From an unicellular cyanobacterium SU3 (lineage in GTDB: Bacteria; Cyanobacteriota; Cyanobacteriia; Cyanobacteriales; Microcystaceae): a stretch of 64,000 bases of DNA. The notes under the pieces are model-generated. The model was given only the letters and a program-made list of their open reading frames with translations. It was not told the origin of the DNA and made no database searches. Of the stretch, positions 1-8,322 are shown one piece after another (position 1 is the stretch's first letter; the number at the start of each line of letters is the position of its first letter). The stretch spans positions 1 to 64,000 of the forward strand of contig NETF01000058.1 of assembly GCA_002172675.1 (NCBI GenBank), written 5' to 3'. The position numbers and the translations under genes are program-made.

Positions 1-1773
1 GAATTGACAAAAGGTGGCTTTCCTGCTCGCTATGGTGGTCGGCTTTCTTCTGTAGTAGACATTAGTTTGAAAGAGGGAAACATGAAAGAATTTCATGGAG
101 AAGGGGCTGTGGGTTTGATTGCTTCAAAACTTACTTTAGAAGGACCTATCATAAAAGATAAAGCCTCTTTTATGGTCTCTGGCCGTAGAACTTATATAGA
201 TCTTTTGGCACGACCCATTATTAGGAACGCAGCAAGTAGTGAAGGGGAAGATATTTCAGTCGGATATCATTTTCATGATGTAAATGCCAAATTCAATTAC
301 AAATTCTCTGAAAAAGACAGACTCTACCTTTCTGTATACACAGGCAGGGATAAAGCATTTTCTGATTATAGTTTTGAATCAAATGACCCTAGCGATACTT
401 ATGTTTCAGGTGATGAAAATTTCGGATTACGATGGGGTAATATAATATCTGCCTTACGGTGGAATCATATATTCAACCCTAAGCTGTTCAGTAATGTCAC
501 CTTTACCTACAGTAATTATCAATTCGATATTTTTTCTGACATAGAAGATGTTTATAGAAGAAGAGATTCTTTGGAAACTGAAATCTATAATACCCGCTAT
601 CTATCTGGCATTAAAGATGTCGCTGGTAAAATTGATTTTGAATATTATCCAAGCCCTAACCATTCAATTCGATTTGGTAGTAGTGCCATTTACCACACTT
701 TTCAACCAGGAGCATTTACTGTAAAAAGCAATGAAATTGATGATATTGATATTACCCAAGATACATACGCTTTAGAATATGCCTTATATGCAGAAGATGA
801 TATAAAAATAAGTCCCAAGTTAAATGTGAATGTAGGATTACACGCTTCGGCCTTTAGTGTGAATGATGAAATTTATACATCTCTACAACCCAGATTAGCA
901 GCCAGATATCTACTAAATAAGAAGCTTTCCATCAAGGCCTCGTATGCACAAATGGCGCAGTTTATTAACCTTTTGGCCAACTCAGGTATAGGCTTGCCTA
1001 CCGACCTTTGGGTGCCCGCTACGGATAATATTAGACCACAAGAAGCATGGCAAGTAGCCTTAGGGGCAGCCAAAACACTTGATAATGGTTTCGAAATTAG
1101 TTTGGAAGGGTACTACAAAGAGATGACCAACCTTGTAGAGTATCTTGAGGGAGCAAGTTTTTTAGAAGTAGATACAGACTGGCAAGATCAAGTTACACAA
1201 GGTAATGGCAAGAGTTATGGTGTAGAGTTATTGGTTCAAAAGAAAAGAGGAAAAACTACGGGGTGGATTGGTTATACCCTTTCTTGGGCCAATAGGCAAT
1301 TTCAGGACCTAAACTTTGGCAAAGAATATCCTTATAAATTTGACCGAAGACATGATATCAGTGTAGCTGTTGTACATGAATGGAAACCAAAAATAGATCT
1401 TTCTGTAGCTTGGGTTTACGGCAGTGGAAATACAGTGACTTTACCCATAGCTGAATACGAAGGATTACCAAGCAACAATGTTGATATTGGCCGACGTACT
1501 GGAAGGTTTAATTCTAGACCAACACTTAATTATTATGGTGAACGCAATAGTTTTAGAATGCGCGCCTACCATCGCTTGGATATTAACTTCAGGTTTAAAA
1601 AAGAAAAAAAATGGGGGGAGCGAACATGGGCATTAGGAGTGTACAACGTTTACAGCCGATTGAATCCTTTTTTTATAGACCAAGGGTATGACTATGAAAC
1701 CGATGAGGAGGAGTTTTTACAATATAGTCTATTCCCTATTATCCCTAATGTCTCATACAGCTTTAAATTTTAG
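1..1773 (+). CDS. TonB-dependent receptor, C-terminal part (cut by window start)
   Basis: The reading frame is open from base 1, so this is the last ~590 residues of a larger outer-membrane receptor. It opens inside the plug domain: the segment GGFPARYGGRLSSVVDI is the typical plug end seen in Bacteroidota receptors. The rest is long alternating beta-strand sequence of a 22-strand barrel and ends in an aromatic residue (FKF), as outer-membrane barrels do. Such receptors import large nutrients or metal chelates using energy from TonB/ExbBD. The next gene starts 4 bases after the stop and encodes a DUF4249 lipoprotein, a very common partner of this receptor subtype. The substrate cannot be told from the sequence. 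Confidence 0.9.
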   Translation, partial: ELTKGGFPARYGGRLSSVVDISLKEGNMKEFHGEGAVGLIASKLTLEGPIIKDKASFMVSGRRTYIDLLARPIIRNAASSEGEDISVGYHFHDVNAKFNYKFSEKDRLYLSVYTGRDKAFSDYSFESNDPSDTYVSGDENFGLRWGNIISALRWNHIFNPKLFSNVTFTYSNYQFDIFSDIEDVYRRRDSLETEIYNTRYLSGIKDVAGKIDFEYYPSPNHSIRFGSSAIYHTFQPGAFTVKSNEIDDIDITQDTYALEYALYAEDDIKISPKLNVNVGLHASAFSVNDEIYTSLQPRLAARYLLNKKLSIKASYAQMAQFINLLANSGIGLPTDLWVPATDNIRPQEAWQVALGAAKTLDNGFEISLEGYYKEMTNLVEYLEGASFLEVDTDWQDQVTQGNGKSYGVELLVQKKRGKTTGWIGYTLSWANRQFQDLNFGKEYPYKFDRRHDISVAVVHEWKPKIDLSVAWVYGSGNTVTLPIAEYEGLPSNNVDIGRRTGRFNSRPTLNYYGERNSFRMRAYHRLDINFRFKKEKKWGERTWALGVYNVYSRLNPFFIDQGYDYETDEEEFLQYSLFPIIPNVSYSFKF

Positions 1774-1777
1774 TGTC

Positions 1778-2743
1778 ATGCGATTTTGTTATTTTCTATT
1801 ATTGATAAGCCTTTTAGCATCAGCTTGCGAAACCGTAGTGGAAATTGAACTACCAGAAGAGGGAAACAGGATTGTAGTCAATGGATTAGTGCCCTCAGAT
1901 AGTAGCTGGATTATGCGTATCACACAATCAAAAGATCCTTTAGAAACGGTAGATTTTTTTACTTCTATTTTTACTCCTATTAAGAATGCAGAAGTGGTCA
2001 TTACTGATAATGAGGGCAATACTATTAATTTAACTTATAGTGAAGATATTCCCGAATTTGTGGATTGTGAATTTGAAAACTGTGATGCATATGGGTATTT
2101 CGTGAATCCTAGTGCGGCGAAAGCTGGCATGAATTATACTTTACAAGTAAATGCCAACGGTTTTCCTTCCGTTACTAGTCAGTTTTTGATTCCAGAAAAA
2201 GTGCCCATCAAATCAGCAGAAATTGGCGAAGTAGTAACAATAAACACAGGAGATTTTTCAGAAAATGAAGTTGATGGCAATATTACTTTTCAAGACAATC
2301 CGAACGAAAGAAACTTCTACACTTTTGAAGTGTACAGCATTGTTGCATACACCATCGATAATGTTGATCCTGATACTGGCGAAATCATTAGTTCTGATAC
2401 AATAACCGACTATTTCCAAATATCAGTTTCTTCCCCTGATCCTTCTGTCGTAAATAGTGATGCTGACTTTGCGACTAGTTTTCTATTGATCAATGATAAC
2501 CTTTCTAATGGCAGTGAGTATAATCTAAATTTTAAAATCGATTATTTTAATTCCCAAGGATTTATTTATGTGTTTAAACACATTAGTGAAGATTATTACA
2601 ATTACCTTTTATCCTATGAAAACTTTCAATTTACTGATGGAAATCCTTTCGCGGAACCTGTGCAAATAGCCAGTAATGTAGAAAATGGTTTGGGAATCAT
2701 TGCCACCTACAGCAGCGATACCGTTTCATTTGAGTTTGACTAG
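1778..2743 (+). CDS. DUF4249-type outer-membrane lipoprotein
   Basis: A 321-residue protein with a lipoprotein signal peptide; the lipobox LLASAC puts the lipidated Cys at residue 17. That favours the ATG at 1778 over an in-frame ATG 90 bases upstream, which would lie inside the receptor gene and put 30 non-hydrophobic residues before the signal. The mature start (VVEIELPEEGNRIVVNG) followed by beta-rich sequence matches the DUF4249 family, which is almost always encoded directly after a TonB-dependent receptor. It presumably sits on the outer membrane and helps the receptor capture its substrate, but the family has no proven biochemical role. It is co-transcribed with the receptor, with 4 bases between the genes. 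Confidence 0.8.
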   Translation: MRFCYFLLLISLLASACETVVEIELPEEGNRIVVNGLVPSDSSWIMRITQSKDPLETVDFFTSIFTPIKNAEVVITDNEGNTINLTYSEDIPEFVDCEFENCDAYGYFVNPSAAKAGMNYTLQVNANGFPSVTSQFLIPEKVPIKSAEIGEVVTINTGDFSENEVDGNITFQDNPNERNFYTFEVYSIVAYTIDNVDPDTGEIISSDTITDYFQISVSSPDPSVVNSDADFATSFLLINDNLSNGSEYNLNFKIDYFNSQGFIYVFKHISEDYYNYLLSYENFQFTDGNPFAEPVQIASNVENGLGIIATYSSDTVSFEFD

Positions 2744-2892
2744 TAGGTTAAGTTTTCTTTGATCTAATTGAGTTTGTGAGGGGTTGGTAAAATATAGTTA
2801 GATTTCGACGGCAATGAAATTTATAGCTTCTTTTCAATCAAAAAGACACAAAAAGAAATATATTAAATCAGAAAAGAAAGGGCAAGGTCCCT

Positions 2893-3354
2893 TCAATCTA
2901 AAAAGTCAAAAATATAAGCTTTTTGGTAATCAATATTGAATTTTTCCAAGAAATCAAGATACTCTTGCCTAAAGGTCTTTTTACGATGGTGTTTTTCTTG
3001 GTTTAAAATATATTGATACACCATCTCAATTTGAGAATGGCCGTAAGAAAATGCCCCATAACCGGTTTGCCAAGCAAATTGTTCTCTAATCCAACCTTGC
3101 TCATTAATAAACTTGCTGGAATTATTTTTAATGTCCCTTACCAAATCAGAGAGACTAACTGATGGCTTAATTCCAACAAAAATATGAACATGGTCGGCTA
3201 CACCATTAACAATAATTGGTTTTTGTCCTTTCTCCTTTATAATTCCCGATATGTACTTAAATACTTTTTCACTCCAAGGTTTTTGTAAAAGGTTATTTCT
3301 TCCTTTTACGGCAAAAACTACCTGAATATAAATTTGTGAATATGTATTGGCCAT
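2893..3354 (-). CDS. REP-associated tyrosine transposase (IS200/IS605 TnpA-like, RAYT)
   Basis: A 153-residue Y1 transposase of the HUH superfamily. The metal-binding HUH motif is His55-Val-His57 (DHVHIF), and the catalytic tyrosine is most likely Tyr115 in the YILNQ helix; both hallmarks are intact. Residues 89-105 (IREQFAWQTGYGAFSYG) are typical of this family in Bacteroidota. Such enzymes nick and join single-stranded DNA at hairpins. No TnpB accessory gene and no clear IS ends are seen, which suits a domesticated RAYT. The gene is transcribed away from a three-copy array of hairpin repeats starting 77 bases upstream of its start codon, which are its probable substrates. Confidence 0.88.
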   Translation of the reverse strand: MANTYSQIYIQVVFAVKGRNNLLQKPWSEKVFKYISGIIKEKGQKPIIVNGVADHVHIFVGIKPSVSLSDLVRDIKNNSSKFINEQGWIREQFAWQTGYGAFSYGHSQIEMVYQYILNQEKHHRKKTFRQEYLDFLEKFNIDYQKAYIFDFLD

Positions 3355-3431
3355 CTCCTAATTTTTTGGTAAACACAAAATGAACGATGGTTTATTGGTT
3401 ATTATCACATTTTTATCAAAATTTCACGGTA

Positions 3432-4125
3432 TCACCCCTAGCGGTGTTTATGCTCTATCCGTTTTATATGCTATAATCTTTTCATACCTAAAGGGATTGA
3501 AAATGTAATGTAATTCGATTGACTCTTTAAATTACCAAAGCTTTGTTATCAAAATCCCTTAGGGATGTTATTAATGTAGCTATTATTAATATGTTAATAA
3601 AACCCTGTAAGGGTGATATTTTGCGTTGATTTTCCCTGAAATCTCATTTTCCTAGAAGAATTAATTATTTCGCATCTTTGATGTCACCCCTAACGGGGTT
3701 TATGCTCTATCCGTTTTATATGCTATAATCTTTTCATCCCTAAAGGGATTGAAAATGTAATGTAATTCGACTAACTGTTTAAATTACCAAAGCTTTGTTA
3801 TCAAAATCCCATAGGGATGTTATTTATGTAGCTATTATTAATATGTTAATAAAAACCCTGTAAGGGTGATATATTCATTTCATTTTCTATAAAATCTCAT
3901 TTTCCTGGCATAAAGAACATCTTAGCATATTTGATGTCACCCCTAGCTGGATTTATGTTCTATCTATCTTTCATGCTATATTATTTTCATCCCTGATGGA
4001 TTGAAAACGTAATGTAATTCCTTTGACTCTTTAAATTACCATAATCTTATAATGAAAATCCCATAGGGATGGTAATATTATAACTAATCATAATAGGTAA
4101 ACCTAAACCCTGTAAGTATGATAAT
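3432..4125. repeat. Three tandem REP/BIME-like composite elements, period ~252 bp
   Basis: Unit 1 runs 3432-3619, unit 2 3684-3872 and unit 3 about 3937-4125. Each ~188 bp unit is followed by a partly conserved spacer of ~65 bp, except the last. Each unit has four mini-hairpins with ~5 bp stems and 3-4 base loops. In unit 2 they are ACCCC-TAAC-GGGGT (3686-3699), ATCCC-TAAA-GGGAT (3736-3749), ATCCC-ATA-GGGAT (3806-3818) and ACCCT-GTA-AGGGT (3855-3867). The fourth hairpin with its flanks is an inverted copy of the first, and the third of the second, so each unit is itself a mirrored pair. Unit 3 is the most decayed. This fills the gap between the transposase and the peptidase gene. Confidence 0.85.
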
Positions 4126-4192
4126 TTATACCCTATTTTTCAGTCTACATTAATTTGAAAAACACAAGCATTCCCTAGCTTACAGAAATTCA

Positions 4193-4200
4193 TATATTTG
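4193..4200 (+). promoter_or_regulatory. Candidate -7 promoter element of the S9 peptidase gene
   Basis: TATATTTG matches the Bacteroidota -7 consensus TAnnTTTG and lies 25 bases before the chosen ATG at 4225. No convincing TTG -33 element is seen at the usual distance, so this is tentative. Confidence 0.35.
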
Positions 4201-4224
4201 CCCTTTATATCGTTAAACTACACC

Positions 4225-6942
4225 ATGAAGAAGATTTTACTGGCTATTTGCTATACTATTTTGTTACCTTTTTTGGCACTTGCTCAAGAAAAAAAATGGA
4301 CACCTGAACACATCATCAATACAGAATCTCTCAGCAGCCCACAATTTTCACCTAACAAACAAATGTTGGTGTGGACAAAAAGAAAGGGAATTAAAAAAGA
4401 AGATAAGTTTGTAAGTGACATCTACCTCACCAGATTCGATTTACAAAAAGATGGGAAATTCCGCACCTTTCAATTGACCAATGGGAAAGAAAATGAATAT
4501 GCTCCACAATTCTCAAAAGATGGGGAATCTATCTACTTCTTATCGTCTAGAGATGAAGGCAAAAAATTGTGGCAACTTAGTATTTATGGAGGAGAGGCCA
4601 AAGAAGTACATGAGTTTAAAAATGGCATATCAAATATTACTTGGATAGAAGACAGTCTTTTCTGGTTTACCGCCAATGAAGGAAAATCTTTGTATGAGCA
4701 ACAATTGAAAGAAAAGAAGGATAATACAGTGGTTGTAGAAGACGAGGAACATTGGACAGCTACTCGAGTTTACAGTTTTTCTTTAAGCGATAAAAAGATT
4801 ACCCGTCTCAGCGATAACGAAAAGCCTGCTTTCACTTACGAAGGATCAAATAACGGCAATTGGTTATTAATAGGAGAAAGTCAAAGCAGGCACTATCCTG
4901 CCGATGCCAATCCTGACCCTAAGTTTTATTTATACAATTTACAATCAGGCAACAAAGAAGAAATATTACAAGGCTATCAAACACCAGGTAGCTTCAATTT
5001 TACTGCAGATAACATGGGCTTCTATTTTGAAGCATCTACTTCTTCTGACCCAGAATGGAACGGCGCTGGTATTGAAGAACTTTACTATTTTGATTTAACT
5101 ACTAAAGTCATTACCAAAGTACCCATAGAATGGGATTGGGGATTAGGAAGAGGATATGAATTGGTTGGGAATAATGTATTGGTTTCACTGGCGAATGGTG
5201 CTACCAATCAAAACATTTTTATGAAAAAGACAGGGGCTACAACTTGGGCTCGATATGCAGTAACTACAGGAAAAAGCAATGAGCATAGCCGAATGTTAAC
5301 CGTTTCTGAAGACGGCACCCAAGCATTATATAATTATTCAACTGCTTCCACCATCCCTGAGTATTACATAGCTACTTTAGACCAATCTGCCAAAACTTTG
5401 AAGAAAAGTGGTGTAGTATTCCAAAATGTGCAAGTAGCTGTTGAACTGAATGAAAAACTCAAGAAACTACCCATCACTCGTTCTGAGGTTTTTACATGGA
5501 CAGGCTGGAACCAAGATGAAGTGAATGGTATTTTGTACTACCCAGAAAATTATGAAGAAGGGAAAAAATATCCGCTCATTCTTTCTATTCACGGTGGGCC
5601 ATCTGGTGTAGATACCGATGCATGGTCTGAACGCTGGTCTACTTATCCACAAATTTACGCACAAAAAGGTGCTTTTATTCTAAAACCAAATTACCATGGT
5701 TCTTCCAACCACGGTTTATCTTTTGTAGAATCCATCAAGAAAAATTACTACGAGCCTGAAATGGAAGATATACTGGCTGGGATAGATGTTCTTGCTGAAA
5801 AGGGGATGGTAGACAAAAATCAAATGGGAGTAATGGGTTGGTCAAATGGGGCTATTATTACTACTATGCTTACTGTTCGTTATCCTGATATGTTTAAAGC
5901 TGCTGCTCCGGGTGCTGGCGATGTAAACTGGACATCTGATTTTGGTACTTGCCGTTTTGGGGTTTCATTTGATCAAAGTTATTTTGGAGGTGCACCTTGG
6001 GATGATGTAGAAGGCAAATTTTACAACGAGCAATACATTATTAAATCGCCTTTATTCGAGTTGGAAAAGGTAAAAACACCTACCATCATTTTTCATGGAA
6101 GTGAAGACAGGGCTGTACCTCGAGACCAAGGCTGGGAATATTATCGTGCTTTGCAGCAAATCGATGAAGCCCCAGTCCGTTTTTTATGGTTCCCAGGTCA
6201 ACCACATGGATTAAGAAAAATTACCCATCAGCTGAGAAAAATGAATGAAGAAATTGCTTGGTTCGATAAATATCTCTTTGAAAAAGAAAAAGAGAAGAAC
6301 GAAGCATTTAAATCAGAAAGTCCTTTAGCGCAAGTGCTTGCTTTGGCAAAAATGGAAAAATCTAAAGGCAATTATGGAGAAATTAAAAATGATATATTAA
6401 TTCCACAGACTCAAGCATTGAAAAAAGACAGCATAGCTATTGGGGTTTTTGAAGTAACCAATGCTCAGTATCATGTTTATGACAACAATTGGGACTTTGC
6501 TCCTGCCCTTGCCAACCATCCAGTACAAGGAATTACTCTAGAAAACGCCAAAGCTTATACTCAGTGGTTAAGTGAAAAAACAGGTGCAAACTATCGCTTA
6601 CCAAATGCTGAAGAAGCCAAGGCTTTACATAAAAAAGCGATAAAAGCTGCCGCTAAAGAGAATACCTTGAATTATTTGGCAGGTTACGAGTTGACGTATG
6701 ATGATGCGGCTGATTTAAAAATCAAAATAGCTGAAAATGATGCAGAACTCACTAAAACTGTGGGTTCGTTTAAAGGCGTAAAAATGGGAAGCGCTACCAT
6801 TTACGATATTGGTGGAAATGTGACCGAATGGGCTAATGATGGCTCTCTTATTGGTTATGGCGCTACAGACTTTGCTGACAGCCATGAAAACGATAGTAGC
6901 GCAGATAAAAGTAAAGCTGGATTCAGGGTAGTAAAAGAGTGA
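4225..6942 (+). CDS. S9-family prolyl oligopeptidase with C-terminal FGE/sulfatase-modifying-like domain
   Basis: A 905-residue exported protein; the ATG at 4225 starts a clean signal peptide (MKKILLAICYTILLPFLALAQ). Residues ~30-420 form a beta-propeller with TolB/WD-like strands. Residues ~440-690 are the alpha/beta-hydrolase domain with a full triad: Ser540 in GWSNG, Asp628 in GSEDRAVP and His661 in QPHGL. This should cleave peptides, probably in the periplasm. Residues ~735-905 resemble a formylglycine-generating-enzyme/SUMF1 fold (GVFEVTNAQY, WLSEKTGANYRLPNAEEA, YDIGGNVTEW, GFRVVKE). That segment has no cysteine and lacks the usual N-terminal part, so it is probably a binding domain rather than an oxidase. 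The gene appears monocistronic. Confidence 0.88.
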   Translation: MKKILLAICYTILLPFLALAQEKKWTPEHIINTESLSSPQFSPNKQMLVWTKRKGIKKEDKFVSDIYLTRFDLQKDGKFRTFQLTNGKENEYAPQFSKDGESIYFLSSRDEGKKLWQLSIYGGEAKEVHEFKNGISNITWIEDSLFWFTANEGKSLYEQQLKEKKDNTVVVEDEEHWTATRVYSFSLSDKKITRLSDNEKPAFTYEGSNNGNWLLIGESQSRHYPADANPDPKFYLYNLQSGNKEEILQGYQTPGSFNFTADNMGFYFEASTSSDPEWNGAGIEELYYFDLTTKVITKVPIEWDWGLGRGYELVGNNVLVSLANGATNQNIFMKKTGATTWARYAVTTGKSNEHSRMLTVSEDGTQALYNYSTASTIPEYYIATLDQSAKTLKKSGVVFQNVQVAVELNEKLKKLPITRSEVFTWTGWNQDEVNGILYYPENYEEGKKYPLILSIHGGPSGVDTDAWSERWSTYPQIYAQKGAFILKPNYHGSSNHGLSFVESIKKNYYEPEMEDILAGIDVLAEKGMVDKNQMGVMGWSNGAIITTMLTVRYPDMFKAAAPGAGDVNWTSDFGTCRFGVSFDQSYFGGAPWDDVEGKFYNEQYIIKSPLFELEKVKTPTIIFHGSEDRAVPRDQGWEYYRALQQIDEAPVRFLWFPGQPHGLRKITHQLRKMNEEIAWFDKYLFEKEKEKNEAFKSESPLAQVLALAKMEKSKGNYGEIKNDILIPQTQALKKDSIAIGVFEVTNAQYHVYDNNWDFAPALANHPVQGITLENAKAYTQWLSEKTGANYRLPNAEEAKALHKKAIKAAAKENTLNYLAGYELTYDDAADLKIKIAENDAELTKTVGSFKGVKMGSATIYDIGGNVTEWANDGSLIGYGATDFADSHENDSSADKSKAGFRVVKE

Positions 6943-7019
6943 GGATTTTAAAGATTTTTATTATATAAAGGCAATGTCGATGTCGGTCTCTCTATCAACA
7001 TTGGCAATAGAATAAAAAG

Positions 7020-7559
7020 ATGAACTACATCATATTAGATTTAGAAGCCACTTGTTGGAAAGATAGAAACCATAATAAACAAAATGAGATCATTGAAATT
7101 GGAGCGGTTAAGATAGATGGAAGTGGTAATATCGAAAGTGAGTTTGCCGAATTTGTCAAGCCAAAATTGCATCCTATTTTATCTGATTTCTGTAAGGAAT
7201 TAACCACCATTACACAAGCTGAGATAGATGCTGCTGATACATTCGATAAGGTTATCAGCAAGTTTATAGATTGGATTGGAATTGACCAACCCTATGCTTT
7301 AGGAAGTTGGGGCTTTTATGATAAAACGCAATTTGAAAAAGACTGTGATTTGTATCAACTCGATAAAGGTTGGTTAAAAAATCATATAAGTGTTAAACAT
7401 CAATATGCCCAAATTACAAATTTAAAGAAACCAGTTGGTATGGACAGGGCACTTAAAATTGAAAACTTAACCCTTGAAGGCACGCACCACAGAGGCATTG
7501 ATGATGCAAGAAATATTGCTAAGATTTTCCAAGCTTATTTCGGAAAATGGGAGGTTTGA
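7020..7559 (+). CDS. DEDDh 3'-5' exonuclease (ERI1/RNase T-like)
   Basis: A 179-residue single-domain exonuclease. The first acidic motif is Asp7-Leu-Glu9 (IILDLEATCW), the middle motif lies near AYALGSWGFYDK-like residues around position 95-105, and the last is His157 with Asp162 in HHRGIDDAR. This gives the DEDDh two-metal arrangement. The DLEATCW start is closest to the ERI1/KapD-type exonucleases that trim RNA 3' ends, more than to DnaQ. No signal peptide is present, so it is cytoplasmic. It lies 77 bases after the peptidase gene on the same strand and converges with the lipoprotein gene at 7642. Confidence 0.85.
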   Translation: MNYIILDLEATCWKDRNHNKQNEIIEIGAVKIDGSGNIESEFAEFVKPKLHPILSDFCKELTTITQAEIDAADTFDKVISKFIDWIGIDQPYALGSWGFYDKTQFEKDCDLYQLDKGWLKNHISVKHQYAQITNLKKPVGMDRALKIENLTLEGTHHRGIDDARNIAKIFQAYFGKWEV

Positions 7560-7592
7560 TAATAAATAAACTCTCTGAAAGATTTTAAATAC

Positions 7593-7609
7593 GACCCTTA
7601 GGAAGGGTC
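7593..7609. terminator. Hairpin between convergent genes
   Basis: GACCCTT-AGG-AAGGGTC forms a perfect 7 bp stem between the exonuclease stop (7559) and the stop of the opposing lipoprotein gene (7642). Neither strand has a strong T run directly after it, so it may be a weak two-way terminator or an mRNA 3'-end stabiliser. Confidence 0.4.
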
Positions 7610-7641
7610 ATAAACCCCTCCCTAGATCATTGCATCGCTAG

Positions 7642-8256
7642 TTATTGCACAGTTAGATTAAAATCAACTTCAACATCTGTTTCACCACCTGCATTGGTAA
7701 TATCTCCTTGAGCCACACCAGTTGCATTTTTATCTGGCTCATGTCTCAAAATAACAGTAAATACGGATGGTCCACCTGTTTGTAGTATACTAACATCGTT
7801 ATCTAAACCGATGGGGTTACCGTCATCATCACTATCATCATAATCTACAGAAATTAAACTGCCTACTGCAGCACCTGTAAAAAATACTTGATGTTCATCA
7901 TCTTCATCTTCAACTTCTTCAGTTACGTCTTCTACAGGTGTCTCATTTTCATTCAAAAACTCTACACTTAAAGTATAAGTAGTTCCATCAACTATTGTAA
8001 TAGGATCTATAACAGGTGGATTTCCACCATCACCATCTAAATCTTTCCAAAAAACTACTACATTTGGATTAGTCCCACTATCATCTACAAAAGTAAGTTT
8101 AACAGTAGTGATTTCTTCTTCTTCATTTTCAAGTTCTGGAGTTACATCGTCATCGTCATCACAAGCGGTGAAAATAAAACCAAATGCAAAAAGCGTAAAT
8201 AATAGATTCCAGTTAAATCTTCTTAATGTTTGTAAGGGTGTTTTCAATTGAAACAT
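7642..8256 (-). CDS. Acidic lipoprotein partner of a TonB receptor
   Basis: A 204-residue lipoprotein: after a hydrophobic signal the lipobox FIFTAC gives Cys32, followed at once by five aspartates. An acidic run just after the lipidated Cys is the kind of signal that sends Bacteroidota lipoproteins to the cell surface. The mature protein is very rich in Asp and Glu, with short acidic runs such as EVEDEDDEHQ and DYDDSDDDGN, which could bind divalent cations. It has the beta-rich look of small receptor-associated lipoproteins. It is the third gene of a minus-strand operon, 66 bases after the TonB receptor. Function is inferred only from context: metal capture at the surface. Confidence 0.7.
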   Translation of the reverse strand: MFQLKTPLQTLRRFNWNLLFTLFAFGFIFTACDDDDDVTPELENEEEEITTVKLTFVDDSGTNPNVVVFWKDLDGDGGNPPVIDPITIVDGTTYTLSVEFLNENETPVEDVTEEVEDEDDEHQVFFTGAAVGSLISVDYDDSDDDGNPIGLDNDVSILQTGGPSVFTVILRHEPDKNATGVAQGDITNAGGETDVEVDFNLTVQ

Positions 8257-8322
8257 GATTAAAAATTAATTTAGGTTGAAAAATAAGTTTTAGATTTATT
8301 TATAATTATGGATAAGTTCTAA

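Noticed and set aside
2893-3354. Complete IS200/IS605 insertion sequence
   Set aside because: No TnpB and no clear left and right ends directly around the gene; the nearby hairpins form a separate array as in RAYT systems.
3432-4125. CRISPR array
   Set aside because: The repeated units are long, contain mirrored hairpins, have no regular short spacers, and no cas gene is near.
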